NCBI GenBank assembly: GCA_015489465.1 | Contig: WFZS01000066.1 | Location: forward strand, 1-35,660 | DNA length: 35,660 bases | Origin: Bacteroidales bacterium | Lineage (GTDB): Bacteria > Bacteroidota > Bacteroidia > Bacteroidales > F082 | Direction of reading: 5' to 3' | Shown: positions 24,617 through 32,473 of the stretch, one piece after another | How positions within the stretch are numbered: the first letter of the stretch is position 1 | Layout: each line of letters starts with the position of its first letter | Program-made: the position numbers and the translations under genes | Notes under the pieces: model-generated | The model's input: the letters and a program-made list of their open reading frames with translations, nothing else | Databases searched by the model: none | What the model was told of the DNA's origin: nothing

Positions 24617-25081
24617 ATGAAAAAGTCGGCATTAATATTAATAACCGTTGTATTAGCAATATTTTTAATATCATCTTGTAAAAAAGGTTGGGATCCTGAA
24701 GAGCAAAAAGTTATTGATCATCAGATTATTGAACAATATGTTAAAGAAAAAGGTTTAAACGGTCAGTTTACCGATTCAGGATTGTATTACGAGATTTTGG
24801 TTCCGGGGACGGATGCCAAGCCTAACATAAGTTGCAATGTTACTGTTAAATACAAAGGATACTATACCGACGGTGAAGTTTTTGACGAAGGGACCGTTAA
24901 TGATTATCCTTTATCGAGGTTAATCGACGGCTGGAAGGAAGGAATCCCCTATATCGGAAAAGGCGGTAAAATGATTTTGGTAATACCTTCACATCTGGGA
25001 TACGGCCATAACCCTCAAGGAAAAATCAGAAGTGATGCCGTTTTGGTATTTGATGTTCAGCTTATTGACTTTACTTATTGA
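24617..25081 (+). CDS. FKBP-type peptidyl-prolyl isomerase lipoprotein
   Basis: A 154-residue predicted lipoprotein with signal sequence and lipobox ending LISSC (Cys21). The mature domain is an FKBP fold: VTVKYKGYYTDGEVFDEG near 75-92, LIDGWKEGIPYIGKGGKMILVIPSHLGYG near 106-134 and AVLVFDVQLIDF at the C-terminus. FKBPs catalyse proline cis-trans isomerisation and help fold exported proteins. Length fits one domain plus a short linker. It is followed 39 bp later by recX and then DUF5063, perhaps in one transcript. Confidence 0.9.
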   Translation: MKKSALILITVVLAIFLISSCKKGWDPEEQKVIDHQIIEQYVKEKGLNGQFTDSGLYYEILVPGTDAKPNISCNVTVKYKGYYTDGEVFDEGTVNDYPLSRLIDGWKEGIPYIGKGGKMILVIPSHLGYGHNPQGKIRSDAVLVFDVQLIDFTY

Positions 25082-25120
25082 TAAATTACTTATTTTAGAC
25101 ATAATTTTAAAACCGAAATT

Positions 25121-25573
25121 ATGTCACCCCGTCAATCTCATATTCTGGAAGAAATAAAAAGGTACTGTGCATATTCGGAAAGATGCGTGCAGGATGTAAA
25201 AAACAAACTTAAAAGCTGGAGGCTTGAAGAACATGTAATTGCAGATATAATCGGAGAGTTGGAGAAAGAAAATTTTATCAATGAAGAGAGGTATGCAAAA
25301 CTATATGCCGTAGGGAAATTGAGAAACAATAAATGGGGAATCAATAAGATAATTTACAACTTGCAACAAAAAGGTATTCCTGAATTATATATCCAAATAG
25401 GAATTAGTTCAATAGATAATGATGAATACATAAATGTTTTAAAATCAGTATTAAATTCTAAAAAGATTGACGAGAAGGACGAGTGGAAAAAAAACAACAA
25501 GTTGGTAAATTATGCAGCACAAAAAGGGTTTCAGCCCGAATTGGTTTGGAAAGTAATAAAAGGAGAAATATAA
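25121..25573 (+). CDS. recX: Regulatory protein RecX
   Basis: A 150-residue RecX-family protein, which binds and limits RecA filaments in recombination and SOS. It shows the three-helix repeat pattern: CAYSERCVQDVKNKLKSW near 13-30, IIGELEKENFINEERYAKLYAVGKLRNNKWGINKIIYNLQQKGIP near 43-86, and a third repeat ending with NKLVNYAAQKGFQPELVWKVIKGE. Length is normal. The DUF5063 gene starts 4 bp after its stop, so these two are co-translated. No SOS box was recognised upstream. Confidence 0.9.
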   Translation: MSPRQSHILEEIKRYCAYSERCVQDVKNKLKSWRLEEHVIADIIGELEKENFINEERYAKLYAVGKLRNNKWGINKIIYNLQQKGIPELYIQIGISSIDNDEYINVLKSVLNSKKIDEKDEWKKNNKLVNYAAQKGFQPELVWKVIKGEI

Positions 25574-25577
25574 AATT

Positions 25578-26135
25578 ATGACGCAAGTACCAGATGATTT
25601 GACAATGACAAAACCGGTTTTGGAAACGGTAACGATAGCACAAGAGTTTTGTTATTATTTTGACGATATAGACCCGAAATCACCCGAAGGGATTTTAAAT
25701 TTTATTCACAGGATTTTACCTTTACTTTATTTAAAGGCAACGTTTTTACCCGATATTGAAGTTGAATACCCCGAAGCCAATGAAAAGTTTGTTACGCCCG
25801 AACAGTGGGAAGAGCTTTTTTATGCTTTACGCGAAAAGTTCGGCAAAAAGGATGAATATTATATAATAGATCCTCAATATATCAATGAAACCGAGCCTCT
25901 AAAAGCAAGTCTGTCTGAAAATATTGCGGATATTTATCAATCGATGAAAGATTTTATCCTTCTCTATAAAAAGAATACTTTGGCACACAGGCAAAATGCC
26001 GTTGCCGAGTTTAAATATTCGTTTCAAACACATTGGGGATACCGTGTCGGAAACGTTATTCCCAAAGTTCATCACATGCTTTACGAAGATAAAGCCGAAC
26101 CGCCACAATACCAGCAAACTTTGGATTTTATGTAA
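25578..26135 (+). CDS. DUF5063 family protein
   Basis: A 185-residue soluble protein matching the DUF5063 type; function unknown. It is mainly helical, without signal peptide or membrane segment. Recognisable pieces are EFCYYFDDIDPKSPEGILNFIHRILPLLYLKATFLP near 23-57, YRVGNVIPKVHHML near 155-168, and an acidic body. It is encoded 4 bp after recX and ends before a bidirectional terminator shared with alaS. The tight spacing suggests a link to RecX/RecA control, which is inference only. Confidence 0.75.
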   Translation: MTQVPDDLTMTKPVLETVTIAQEFCYYFDDIDPKSPEGILNFIHRILPLLYLKATFLPDIEVEYPEANEKFVTPEQWEELFYALREKFGKKDEYYIIDPQYINETEPLKASLSENIADIYQSMKDFILLYKKNTLAHRQNAVAEFKYSFQTHWGYRVGNVIPKVHHMLYEDKAEPPQYQQTLDFM

Positions 26136-26148
26136 AATATATTTAACA

Positions 26149-26183
26149 AAAAACCCGCATTTAATACTTAGACGCGGGTTTTT
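26149..26183. terminator. Bidirectional terminator between DUF5063 and alaS
   Basis: A perfect 10-bp stem AAAAACCCGC / GCGGGTTTTT (26149-26158 / 26174-26183) with a 15-nt loop. T-runs occur on both strands, so it serves the convergent recX-DUF5063 and alaS transcripts. Confidence 0.85.
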
Positions 26184-26193
26184 GAAAAATTAT

Positions 26194-28809
26194 TTATTTA
26201 TCAATTAATTCTTTTGCTTTCTCAAAAGCTTCATTCAATCCCGAAGGGTCTTTTCCGCCTGCAGTGGCAAAATGAGGTTGTCCTCCTCCTCCGCCTTTTA
26301 CGGATTTTGCGATTTCTCTAATAATGTTTCCCGCATGAAATCCTTTTTTTGCCAATTCGTCCGAAATACCCAATATTAAATTAGCTTTTCCGCCGTTTTC
26401 AATTCCTATTAACGCAAAGACATTATCCGCTTTGGCTCTTAATGTATGAACCAAAGATTTTGCACCGTTCATATCAAGATTAACTTTTGCCGCGATAAAC
26501 TTAATATCGCCGATGTTTTGCGCTTTTTCGAACAGCTCGTTTCCGAGATTGGCACTCTTTTCTTTGACAAGTTTCTCCAGTTCCCTATGAAGTTTTGCAT
26601 TTTCTTCTATTAAAGAAGATACATTTTGAACAATATTAACGGAATTTTTAAACAGTGATTTTATTTTTTTCAGCGTTTCCAGGTTTTCATTGACAAATTC
26701 TTCAGCTTTTTTACCCGTTACCGCCTCAATACGGCGTATCCCGGCAGCTATACCTCCTTCAGAAACAATTTTAAACAGGCCGATGTTACCCGTTCTGTCA
26801 ACATGCGTACCGCCGCAAAGTTCCACCGAATATTCCGGGTCGAAGGTAACAACCCTCACTTTATCGCCGTATTTTTCACCGAATAGAGCCATTGCTCCCA
26901 TTTCTTTGGCTTTGTCAACCGGAACATCCTGTTTTATGTTAGCCTTTATATTTTCACGTATTTTATCATTAACGATGCTTTCAATTTCTTTAATTTCTTC
27001 ATCGGTAACCTTTGAAAAGTGTGAAAAGTCAAACCTTAAACGGTCAGGTGAAACCAACGACCCTTTCTGTTCAACATGTTTACCGAGAACTTTGCGTAAA
27101 GCTGCATGCAAAAGGTGCGTGGCACTGTGGTTATTTGCCGTCAGATTCCTTTTTTCCTTATCAACAATAGCCTTAAACTCTTTTTCAGGATACCTAGGTT
27201 CCTTATCTACAATGTGAACGATAAGGTTGTTTTCTTTTTTTGTGTCCGAAACGTTCAAAGTTTCTTCGTCAGAAACCAGCTTTCCGCTATCGCCTACCTG
27301 TCCACCCGATTCGGCGTAAAAAGGTGTTTTGTCAAGAACTACTTCATAAACGGTCTTTTTCTTGGAATCCACTTTTCTGTACTTAACTATTTTTGACTTT
27401 GTTTCAAGGTTATCGTATCCCACAAATTCGGTTTCGGTACCGGGTATAAACTCCACCCAGTCGGTAGCATCTTTGGAAGCTGCTTTTCTCGACCTCTCTT
27501 TTTGTTCTGCAAGACCTTTTTCAAACTCATCCATATCAACATCATAGCCTTTTTCTTTTGCCATAAGACGTGTTAGGTCAATCGGGAAACCGTAAGTATC
27601 AAACAGTTCGAAAGCAAATTTTCCGTCAATTATCTTTTTATCGGGATTTGCCGCAATGTATTGTTCAAATTTGCGTATCCCTTGCGCCAGTGTTCTTAAA
27701 AATGCGTTTTCTTCTTCTTTTATAACATTTTCTATAAGTGTTTGTTGACTTTTCAATTCCGGAAAAACATCACCCATTTGCTTTACCAACACAGGAACAA
27801 GTTTAAAAATAAAAGGCTCCTCGAATCCCAAAAAAGTAAAACCGTACCTTACCGCTCTCCTTAGTATTCTTCTGATAACGTAGCCGGCTCCGGTGTTTGA
27901 AGGAAGCTGACCGTCGGCAATGGCAAAAGAAACGGCTCTCAAATGGTCGGATATTACCCTCATGGCAATATCTTTTTCTTCGTCAACACCGTATTTAACA
28001 CCCGCCATTTCCGAAATTTTAGCGATAATAGGTGTGAAAATATCCGTGTCGTAGTTTGATTTAACCCCTTGCAGAACCATTGACAACCTTTCGAAACCCA
28101 TTCCGGTGTCAATATGCTTTGACGGTAACGGTTCCAATTTTCCGTTTGCCAAACGGTTAAATTCGATGAAAACAAGATTCCAAATCTCGATAACCTCGGG
28201 ATGATCTTTGTTAACAAGTTCTTTTCCAGGTTTTTGTTTTTTCTCTTCTTCGCTTCTAAGGTCTATATGAATCTCTGAACAAGGACCGCAAGGACCCGTA
28301 TCGCCCATTTCCCAAAAATTATCTTTTTTTGAACCGTATAAAATTCTGTCTTCGGGAATTATATTTTTCCAAAATCCGTAAGCTTCGTTGTCGGCATCCA
28401 TATTATCCTTTTCATCACCACCGAAAACGGTAACATATAAATCCTCTTTGTTGATTTTGTAAACTTCCGTAAGAAGTTCCCATGCCCACTCTATTGCTTC
28501 CTTTTTGAAATAATCACCGAAAGACCAGTTTCCGAGCATCTCGAACATTGTATGGTGGTAAGTGTCGTGTCCGACTTCTTCAAGGTCATTGTGTTTTCCC
28601 GAAACCCTTAAACATTTTTGAGTGTCTGCAACGCGCGGATATTTTGGAGGTTTGTTGCCAAGAAAAATGTCTTTAAATTGGTTCATTCCGGCATTTGTAA
28701 ACATAAGTGTGGGGTCGTCTTTAACAACCATTGGTGCCGAAGGAACTATTTTATGTCCTTTGCTTTCAAAAAAATCCAAAAATGTTTTTCTAACTTCCGC
28801 TGATTTCAT
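26194..28809 (-). CDS. alaS: Alanyl-tRNA synthetase
   Basis: An 871-residue class II synthetase for tRNA-Ala. The N-terminal catalytic domain holds RKTFLDFFESKGHKIVPSAP, TNAGMNQFKDIFLG and GPCGPCSEIHID (near 172-183). A middle tRNA-recognition domain includes the VISDHLRAVSFAIADGQLPSNTGAGYVIRRILRRAVRYG block near 286-325. The editing domain has the zinc-site motif HSATHLLHAALRKVLG (near 568-583) and CGGTHVDRTG (near 669-678). The C-Ala domain with GGGGGQPHFATAGGKD lies at the end. Full length and intact. The promoter faces that of the M23 peptidase gene within a symmetric element. It ends at the terminator shared with DUF5063. Confidence 0.98.
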   Translation of the reverse strand: MKSAEVRKTFLDFFESKGHKIVPSAPMVVKDDPTLMFTNAGMNQFKDIFLGNKPPKYPRVADTQKCLRVSGKHNDLEEVGHDTYHHTMFEMLGNWSFGDYFKKEAIEWAWELLTEVYKINKEDLYVTVFGGDEKDNMDADNEAYGFWKNIIPEDRILYGSKKDNFWEMGDTGPCGPCSEIHIDLRSEEEKKQKPGKELVNKDHPEVIEIWNLVFIEFNRLANGKLEPLPSKHIDTGMGFERLSMVLQGVKSNYDTDIFTPIIAKISEMAGVKYGVDEEKDIAMRVISDHLRAVSFAIADGQLPSNTGAGYVIRRILRRAVRYGFTFLGFEEPFIFKLVPVLVKQMGDVFPELKSQQTLIENVIKEEENAFLRTLAQGIRKFEQYIAANPDKKIIDGKFAFELFDTYGFPIDLTRLMAKEKGYDVDMDEFEKGLAEQKERSRKAASKDATDWVEFIPGTETEFVGYDNLETKSKIVKYRKVDSKKKTVYEVVLDKTPFYAESGGQVGDSGKLVSDEETLNVSDTKKENNLIVHIVDKEPRYPEKEFKAIVDKEKRNLTANNHSATHLLHAALRKVLGKHVEQKGSLVSPDRLRFDFSHFSKVTDEEIKEIESIVNDKIRENIKANIKQDVPVDKAKEMGAMALFGEKYGDKVRVVTFDPEYSVELCGGTHVDRTGNIGLFKIVSEGGIAAGIRRIEAVTGKKAEEFVNENLETLKKIKSLFKNSVNIVQNVSSLIEENAKLHRELEKLVKEKSANLGNELFEKAQNIGDIKFIAAKVNLDMNGAKSLVHTLRAKADNVFALIGIENGGKANLILGISDELAKKGFHAGNIIREIAKSVKGGGGGQPHFATAGGKDPSGLNEAFEKAKELIDK

Positions 28810-28849
28810 TATTTTATGTTGATTTATAATACGTTAACTTTACAAAGCT

Positions 28850-28858
28850 GCAAATTTA
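28850..28858 (-). promoter_or_regulatory. -7 promoter element for alaS
   Basis: Reads TAAATTTGC on the minus strand, a perfect TAnnTTTGC match, 40 bp before the alaS ATG. CTG at 28878-28880 (minus strand) sits 19 bp upstream, one base from the TTG consensus, inside the opposite -7 element region. Confidence 0.65.
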
Positions 28859-28869
28859 CTCGAAATTAT

Positions 28870-28878
28870 TAATTTTGC
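28870..28878 (+). promoter_or_regulatory. -7 promoter element for the M23 peptidase-merR operon
   Basis: Reads TAATTTTGC, a perfect match, 19 bp before the ATG at 28898. CTG at 28848-28850 sits 19 bp upstream. Together with the alaS element it forms a symmetric GCTGCAAA...TTTGCAGC unit. Confidence 0.65.
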
Positions 28879-28897
28879 AGCCCAATTCAAAAACTTA

Positions 28898-29869
28898 ATG
28901 GCAAAAACCAAGTACATATTTAACGAGGAAAAACAGACTTATGAACCCGTAAAGACAAGTCATGCCAAAAGGGTTTTCCACCTGTCCGTTTTTCTTTTAT
29001 CATCCGTTGCCGTCGCTACATTGATTTTTGTTTTGTCGTTTACACTGTTTACCTCACCCAAAGAAAAGATTCTGGAACGTGAGTTGGCTAATTATAAATT
29101 ACAGTTCAAAATAATGAACGACAGGCTTGATAATATGCAAAAACTGCTTGATGAACTTGCCGATAAAGACGATAATATATACAGAGTGATATTTGAAGCG
29201 GACCCTATACCCGGTGAAGTGAGAAAGGCGGGAATCGGAGGTGCCGACAGGTATTCCAAACTTAAAGGTTACGATAACTCCGAACTTCTGATAAAAACGG
29301 CTAAGAAACTGGATAAAATAGCAAGTGAAATTTATGTTCAATTGAAATCGTATGATGAAGTTTATAAGCTTGCCAAAGAGAAGGAAAAAATGTTGAGAAG
29401 TATTCCGGGAATACAACCTGTTAAAATTTCCGATTTGAAACGTATTTCATCGTATTACGGATATAGAATAGACCCGATTTATAAAGTAAGGAAATTCCAT
29501 TCCGGTATTGATTTTTCAGCACCGGAAGGAGCACCGGTTTTTGCCACTGCCGACGGTGTTGTAAAACGTATCAGACATTCCAGAAGAGGTTACGGTAATA
29601 CGGTATTGATTGATCACGGTTACGGTTACGAAACATTTTATGCCCATCTGAGTAAGATATTGGTTAGAAGAGGGCAAAAAGTAAAACGGGGTCAAAAGAT
29701 AGGATTGGTGGGAAATACGGGTAAATCAACGGCTCCTCATGTGCATTATGAAATTTGGAAAAACAATAGAAAAGTTAATCCTATTTATTATTTTTACAAT
29801 GATTTGAGTCCCGAGGAATTTGATGAAATGTTGACACTTTCTAAAATTCCGAACCAGTCTTTGGATTAG
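28898..29869 (+). CDS. M23 family peptidoglycan endopeptidase, membrane anchored
   Basis: A 323-residue protein with one N-terminal membrane segment (about 29-52, VFHLSVFLLSSVAVATLIFV), which makes it an inner-membrane protein facing the periplasm. A coiled-coil-like region rich in Lys, Glu and Leu (about 57-100 and 125-170) comes next, then a LytM/M23 domain from about 185. Zinc ligands are His201 and Asp205 (HSGID) and His283 of the HVH motif (281-283); all are present, so it should be an active metalloendopeptidase cutting peptide cross-links. merR follows after 10 bp. The layout alaS divergent from M23-merR is one I associate with Bacteroidota. Confidence 0.93.
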   Translation: MAKTKYIFNEEKQTYEPVKTSHAKRVFHLSVFLLSSVAVATLIFVLSFTLFTSPKEKILERELANYKLQFKIMNDRLDNMQKLLDELADKDDNIYRVIFEADPIPGEVRKAGIGGADRYSKLKGYDNSELLIKTAKKLDKIASEIYVQLKSYDEVYKLAKEKEKMLRSIPGIQPVKISDLKRISSYYGYRIDPIYKVRKFHSGIDFSAPEGAPVFATADGVVKRIRHSRRGYGNTVLIDHGYGYETFYAHLSKILVRRGQKVKRGQKIGLVGNTGKSTAPHVHYEIWKNNRKVNPIYYFYNDLSPEEFDEMLTLSKIPNQSLD

Positions 29870-29879
29870 AAACTGCAAA

Positions 29880-30230
29880 ATGGCAAAAAAACTCTTTTAT
29901 AAAATCGGAGAAGTTGCTGAAATGTTTAACGTAAACACTTCGTTAATACGATATTGGGAGCAGCAGTTTGATTTTATCCGTCCGAAAAAAACAAGAAGCG
30001 GCATTAGAAAATATACCCAAAAGGATATAGATAATTTCAATATAATTTATCATCTTGTAAAAGAGAAAGGACTTACGATAAAGGGAGCCAAAGAATACAT
30101 CCGCGAAAAAAAAGAGAATGAAGATATCGACAAACTTCAGGTGATAAACACTTTAAAAAGAACAAAAACCTTTTTGAAAGAGGTTATGGAATACCTTGAT
30201 GCAAAATCTCTAAACGACGAAGATTTATAG
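29880..30230 (+). CDS. MerR-family transcriptional regulator
   Basis: A 116-residue protein with an N-terminal winged-helix MerR DNA-binding domain: YKIGEVAEMFNVNTSLIRYWEQQFDFIRPKKTRSGIRKYTQKDIDN (6-51), followed by the KGLTIKGAKEYI helix. A short coiled-coil tail comes after this. There is no C-terminal effector domain and no Cys, so a metal-sensing role is unlikely. It is encoded 10 bp after the M23 peptidase, perhaps tuning the same envelope function. Targets are unknown; the symmetric alaS/M23 promoter region is one candidate. Confidence 0.9.
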   Translation: MAKKLFYKIGEVAEMFNVNTSLIRYWEQQFDFIRPKKTRSGIRKYTQKDIDNFNIIYHLVKEKGLTIKGAKEYIREKKENEDIDKLQVINTLKRTKTFLKEVMEYLDAKSLNDEDL

Positions 30231-30261
30231 TTAATATTCCCCGATAAATCCCATTATTATT

Positions 30262-30269
30262 TACATTTG
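30262..30269 (+). promoter_or_regulatory. Candidate -7 promoter element for the TonB-C-like gene
   Basis: Reads TACATTTG, a full TAnnTTTG match, 25 bp before the ATG at 30295. No TTG at -33. Confidence 0.5.
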
Positions 30270-30294
30270 ACCTCCAAACTAAAAATAGAGGTTC

Positions 30295-30948
30295 ATGAGA
30301 AAGTTTATTTCGTTAATATTATTTGTTTTAACAGTTGTTCAGCCTGTTTTTACACAAACGCAAAGCGCTGCCGAAAGCAGGAAAAAACTTTTGAAGATGC
30401 AGCTTGATTACAGGTTTAAGGGGGGACTGTACACTTTTGAAAATCTATTTTATAAAACGGTAAAATATCCTGAAATAGCAACGGATAACTGTATCCAGGG
30501 AATTATAATAGTCAGCTTTAAGGTAACATGCGACGGTAAGATGTCGATGATAACCATAAAAAATCCGCTGCATTACGGTATAGATGAAGAGGTTAAAAAG
30601 TTTTTCGGTACATTGGAAGGAAAATGGAATACTTGTAAAGATCCCAAATATACCCATTTCGAAATACCTATTCAATTCAAATTGGAAGGTACTCAAATGA
30701 ATGCAGATGATGCTTTAATAGTTTTTGAAAGTAAAAATCCGGGATATATTTGCCATGGTGACGATTATTACCTGGAAAGAGCCAAAAAATATCTCGACAA
30801 AGGTAAAGGCAGAGCAGCCATAGAGTACATAAACACGCTTATCAAGCACGATCCTTACAATATGGAATATTACGAAATGAAAAAGAAAGCCATAGGAATG
30901 CTTGATAAAAAATCCAAAAAGAAAAAGAAAAAAAAGAAGAAGAAATAA
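30295..30948 (+). CDS. Exported TonB C-terminal-like protein with a poly-lysine tail
   Basis: A 217-residue exported protein with a signal peptide (hydrophobic 4-18, likely cleavage near VFTQ). The middle region resembles a TonB C-terminal domain: VKYPEIATDNCIQGIIIVSFKVTCDGKMSMITI near 56-88, followed by a VKKFFGTLEGKWN helix. This is the ypxeA/xGxVxVxFxVxxdGxv-type pattern used in Bacteroidota for small energy-transducer-like proteins. It lacks the N-terminal membrane anchor and Pro-rich region of real TonB, so it is not a TonB transducer. A single TPR-like helix pair near 160-195 precedes a run of ten Lys at the C-terminus. It is followed by a PAP2 gene. Function unknown. Confidence 0.6.
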   Translation: MRKFISLILFVLTVVQPVFTQTQSAAESRKKLLKMQLDYRFKGGLYTFENLFYKTVKYPEIATDNCIQGIIIVSFKVTCDGKMSMITIKNPLHYGIDEEVKKFFGTLEGKWNTCKDPKYTHFEIPIQFKLEGTQMNADDALIVFESKNPGYICHGDDYYLERAKKYLDKGKGRAAIEYINTLIKHDPYNMEYYEMKKKAIGMLDKKSKKKKKKKKKK

Positions 30949-30957
30949 TCCGCTTTG

Positions 30958-31551
30958 ATGCTTGAAGCAATTGAAAAAATAGATAAATCCGTATTACTCT
31001 GGATAAACGGACATCATTCGGTTTTTCTGGATAATATTATGATTTTTGCGAGCGGTAAACTTTCCTGGCTTCCGCTTTACGTAATTTTATTGTTTTTAAT
31101 ATTTCGCGACTTTAAATGGAAGACACCGCTAATTTTGATATTTATCGCTGTAGCTATCACATTAAGCGATCAAACTTCGGTGCATCTTTTTAAAAATGTT
31201 TTTCAACGTTTACGTCCATGCCATCAACAGGAACTGATTAATATGTTACGGTTGCCCAAAGGATGCGGAGGAATGTACGGTTTTGTGTCGTCACATGCTG
31301 CAAACAGTTTTTCTTTTCTAACAATTACGGCTTTATTATTTAAAAAAAAGTGGTTGACTTTTATTCTTATTTTTTGGGCTTTGTTAATCGGCTACAGCCG
31401 GATATATCTTGCGGCACATTTCCCTACGGATGTTTTATCCGGTTCATTATTGGGAATATTAACGGGTTATGTGGCGTTTTATCTTTATAAAATAACGGAT
31501 TCGTTGATAGAGGCAAGGAAAGAAAACAATTATAAAGCCCCTCAATCATAA
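30958..31551 (+). CDS. PAP2 superfamily membrane phosphatase
   Basis: A 197-residue integral membrane protein with about five to six hydrophobic segments. It carries the three PAP2 phosphatase motifs. The first, KNVFQRLRPC, is KxxxxxxRP-type. The second is SSHAANSF, with Ser in place of the Pro of PSGH. The third is SRIYLAAHFPTDVLSG, SRxxxxxHxxxD. Such enzymes dephosphorylate undecaprenyl pyrophosphate, phosphatidic acid or lipid A; the substrate cannot be decided here. The ATG at 30958 is preferred over a TTG one codon earlier. Its stop overlaps the end of the convergent SAM-hydrolase-like gene by 10 bp. Confidence 0.88.
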   Translation: MLEAIEKIDKSVLLWINGHHSVFLDNIMIFASGKLSWLPLYVILLFLIFRDFKWKTPLILIFIAVAITLSDQTSVHLFKNVFQRLRPCHQQELINMLRLPKGCGGMYGFVSSHAANSFSFLTITALLFKKKWLTFILIFWALLIGYSRIYLAAHFPTDVLSGSLLGILTGYVAFYLYKITDSLIEARKENNYKAPQS

Positions 31552-32372
31552 AATTCAATCGACACCCTGTCGTTTTTTCTTAATCCCAACAATCCCGAAG
31601 CATTGGCTTTGTTAATAGCTATTTCGAGCAATCCGGAACTGTTGAACAATGCTACAATATGCTGGTCCGGAACATCACTGTATTGTTCATGTATTACGGT
31701 AATTTTTACATTTCTGAAAACAATTACAAACTTTCTGCCGTTCACAAGCGACTCAAACAGTTTTTTCGAAATATTTACCACCGCATTTTCGTAACCGTCA
31801 ACATGTATTACCGTACCGCGAATATATTCGTTGGAATAAACCGGTTGGATGTCCAATAATTCTTTAAATTCCTCAATAGGCTTGGCTATTTCCGTAATAT
31901 CACCGCCGTTAGCCAGGTGAGCAGCTGCATAAACGAAACGGTCACGTTCGGGAAAAATATATTTGAATTCACCGTTTATTTCCTTGTAAGGTATGGTAAG
32001 CTCGTAAATCGCTTCAACGTCATTGAGCGGAGCAATCATTGAAAAAATACCGTTGTCGGCTCCGATAAAATAGTGTGATTTGTATTTTACTATCAGATGA
32101 GACTGAATTTCATTATTGTTGGCATATTCTTCCGAATCCACACCCAAAATATGTATTGAGCCTTCCGGAAAGAATGAAAATGCATTTTTGATTACATAAC
32201 CCGCATGGTTTATATCGAAATTTTCTATATCATGCGAAATATCCACTACCCTGACATCAGGAATCAAAGAGTATAGCTTTCCTTTAACAGCTCCTGCAAA
32301 ATAATCCCTGTTACCCCAATCGGTTGTCAGGGTTACAATCTTGCTACTATTTTTTTCTTTTTTTTCAGTCAT
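31542..32372 (-). CDS. SAM hydrolase / SAM-dependent hydroxide adenosyltransferase-like protein (DUF62)
   Basis: A 276-residue protein of the fluorinase/chlorinase/DUF62 fold. The N-terminal TLTTDWGNRDYFAGAVKG, the middle ADNGIFSMIAP and the RDRFVYAAAHLANGGD segment (with the conserved His) match the family, whose usual members hydrolyse SAM to adenosine and methionine. The usual DPGVGxxR motif reads GVDSEEYANNNEIQS: the Asp is kept, but I see no Arg in the position used for water activation. Either this clade works differently or it has another substrate. I recall the same variant in other Bacteroidota homologues. The C-terminal part is a beta-barrel domain as in the family. It is divergent from phoH and overlaps PAP2 by 10 bp. 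Confidence 0.82.
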   Translation of the reverse strand: MTEKKEKNSSKIVTLTTDWGNRDYFAGAVKGKLYSLIPDVRVVDISHDIENFDINHAGYVIKNAFSFFPEGSIHILGVDSEEYANNNEIQSHLIVKYKSHYFIGADNGIFSMIAPLNDVEAIYELTIPYKEINGEFKYIFPERDRFVYAAAHLANGGDITEIAKPIEEFKELLDIQPVYSNEYIRGTVIHVDGYENAVVNISKKLFESLVNGRKFVIVFRNVKITVIHEQYSDVPDQHIVALFNSSGLLEIAINKANASGLLGLRKNDRVSIEFYD

Positions 32373-32383
32373 TATTTAAGCAT

Positions 32384-32391
32384 CAAAATTA
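32384..32391 (-). promoter_or_regulatory. Candidate -7 element for the SAM-hydrolase-like gene
   Basis: Reads TAATTTTG on the minus strand, a full TAnnTTTG match, 11 bp before the start codon at 32372. The leader would be very short. Confidence 0.45.
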
Positions 32392-32424
32392 TAAATTTTA
32401 AGAGAGATTTAATTAAAAAAGTAA

Positions 32425-32433
32425 TAATTTTGC
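32425..32433 (+). promoter_or_regulatory. -7 promoter element for phoH-purC
   Basis: Reads TAATTTTGC, a perfect match, 40 bp before the phoH ATG at 32474. Confidence 0.6.
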
Positions 32434-32473
32434 ATAACACTAAAAATCATCAATTTAATTTTAATCCCCGTTA

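Noticed and set aside
26690-27217. 175-codon open frame on the plus strand opposite alaS
   Set aside because: It is a shadow of the alaS editing domain, Ser-rich, without a start signal or motif.
30904-30948. A-rich run in the TonB-C-like gene as a frameshift
   Set aside because: The frame continues to a normal stop and the next gene begins right after it, so no frameshift is needed.
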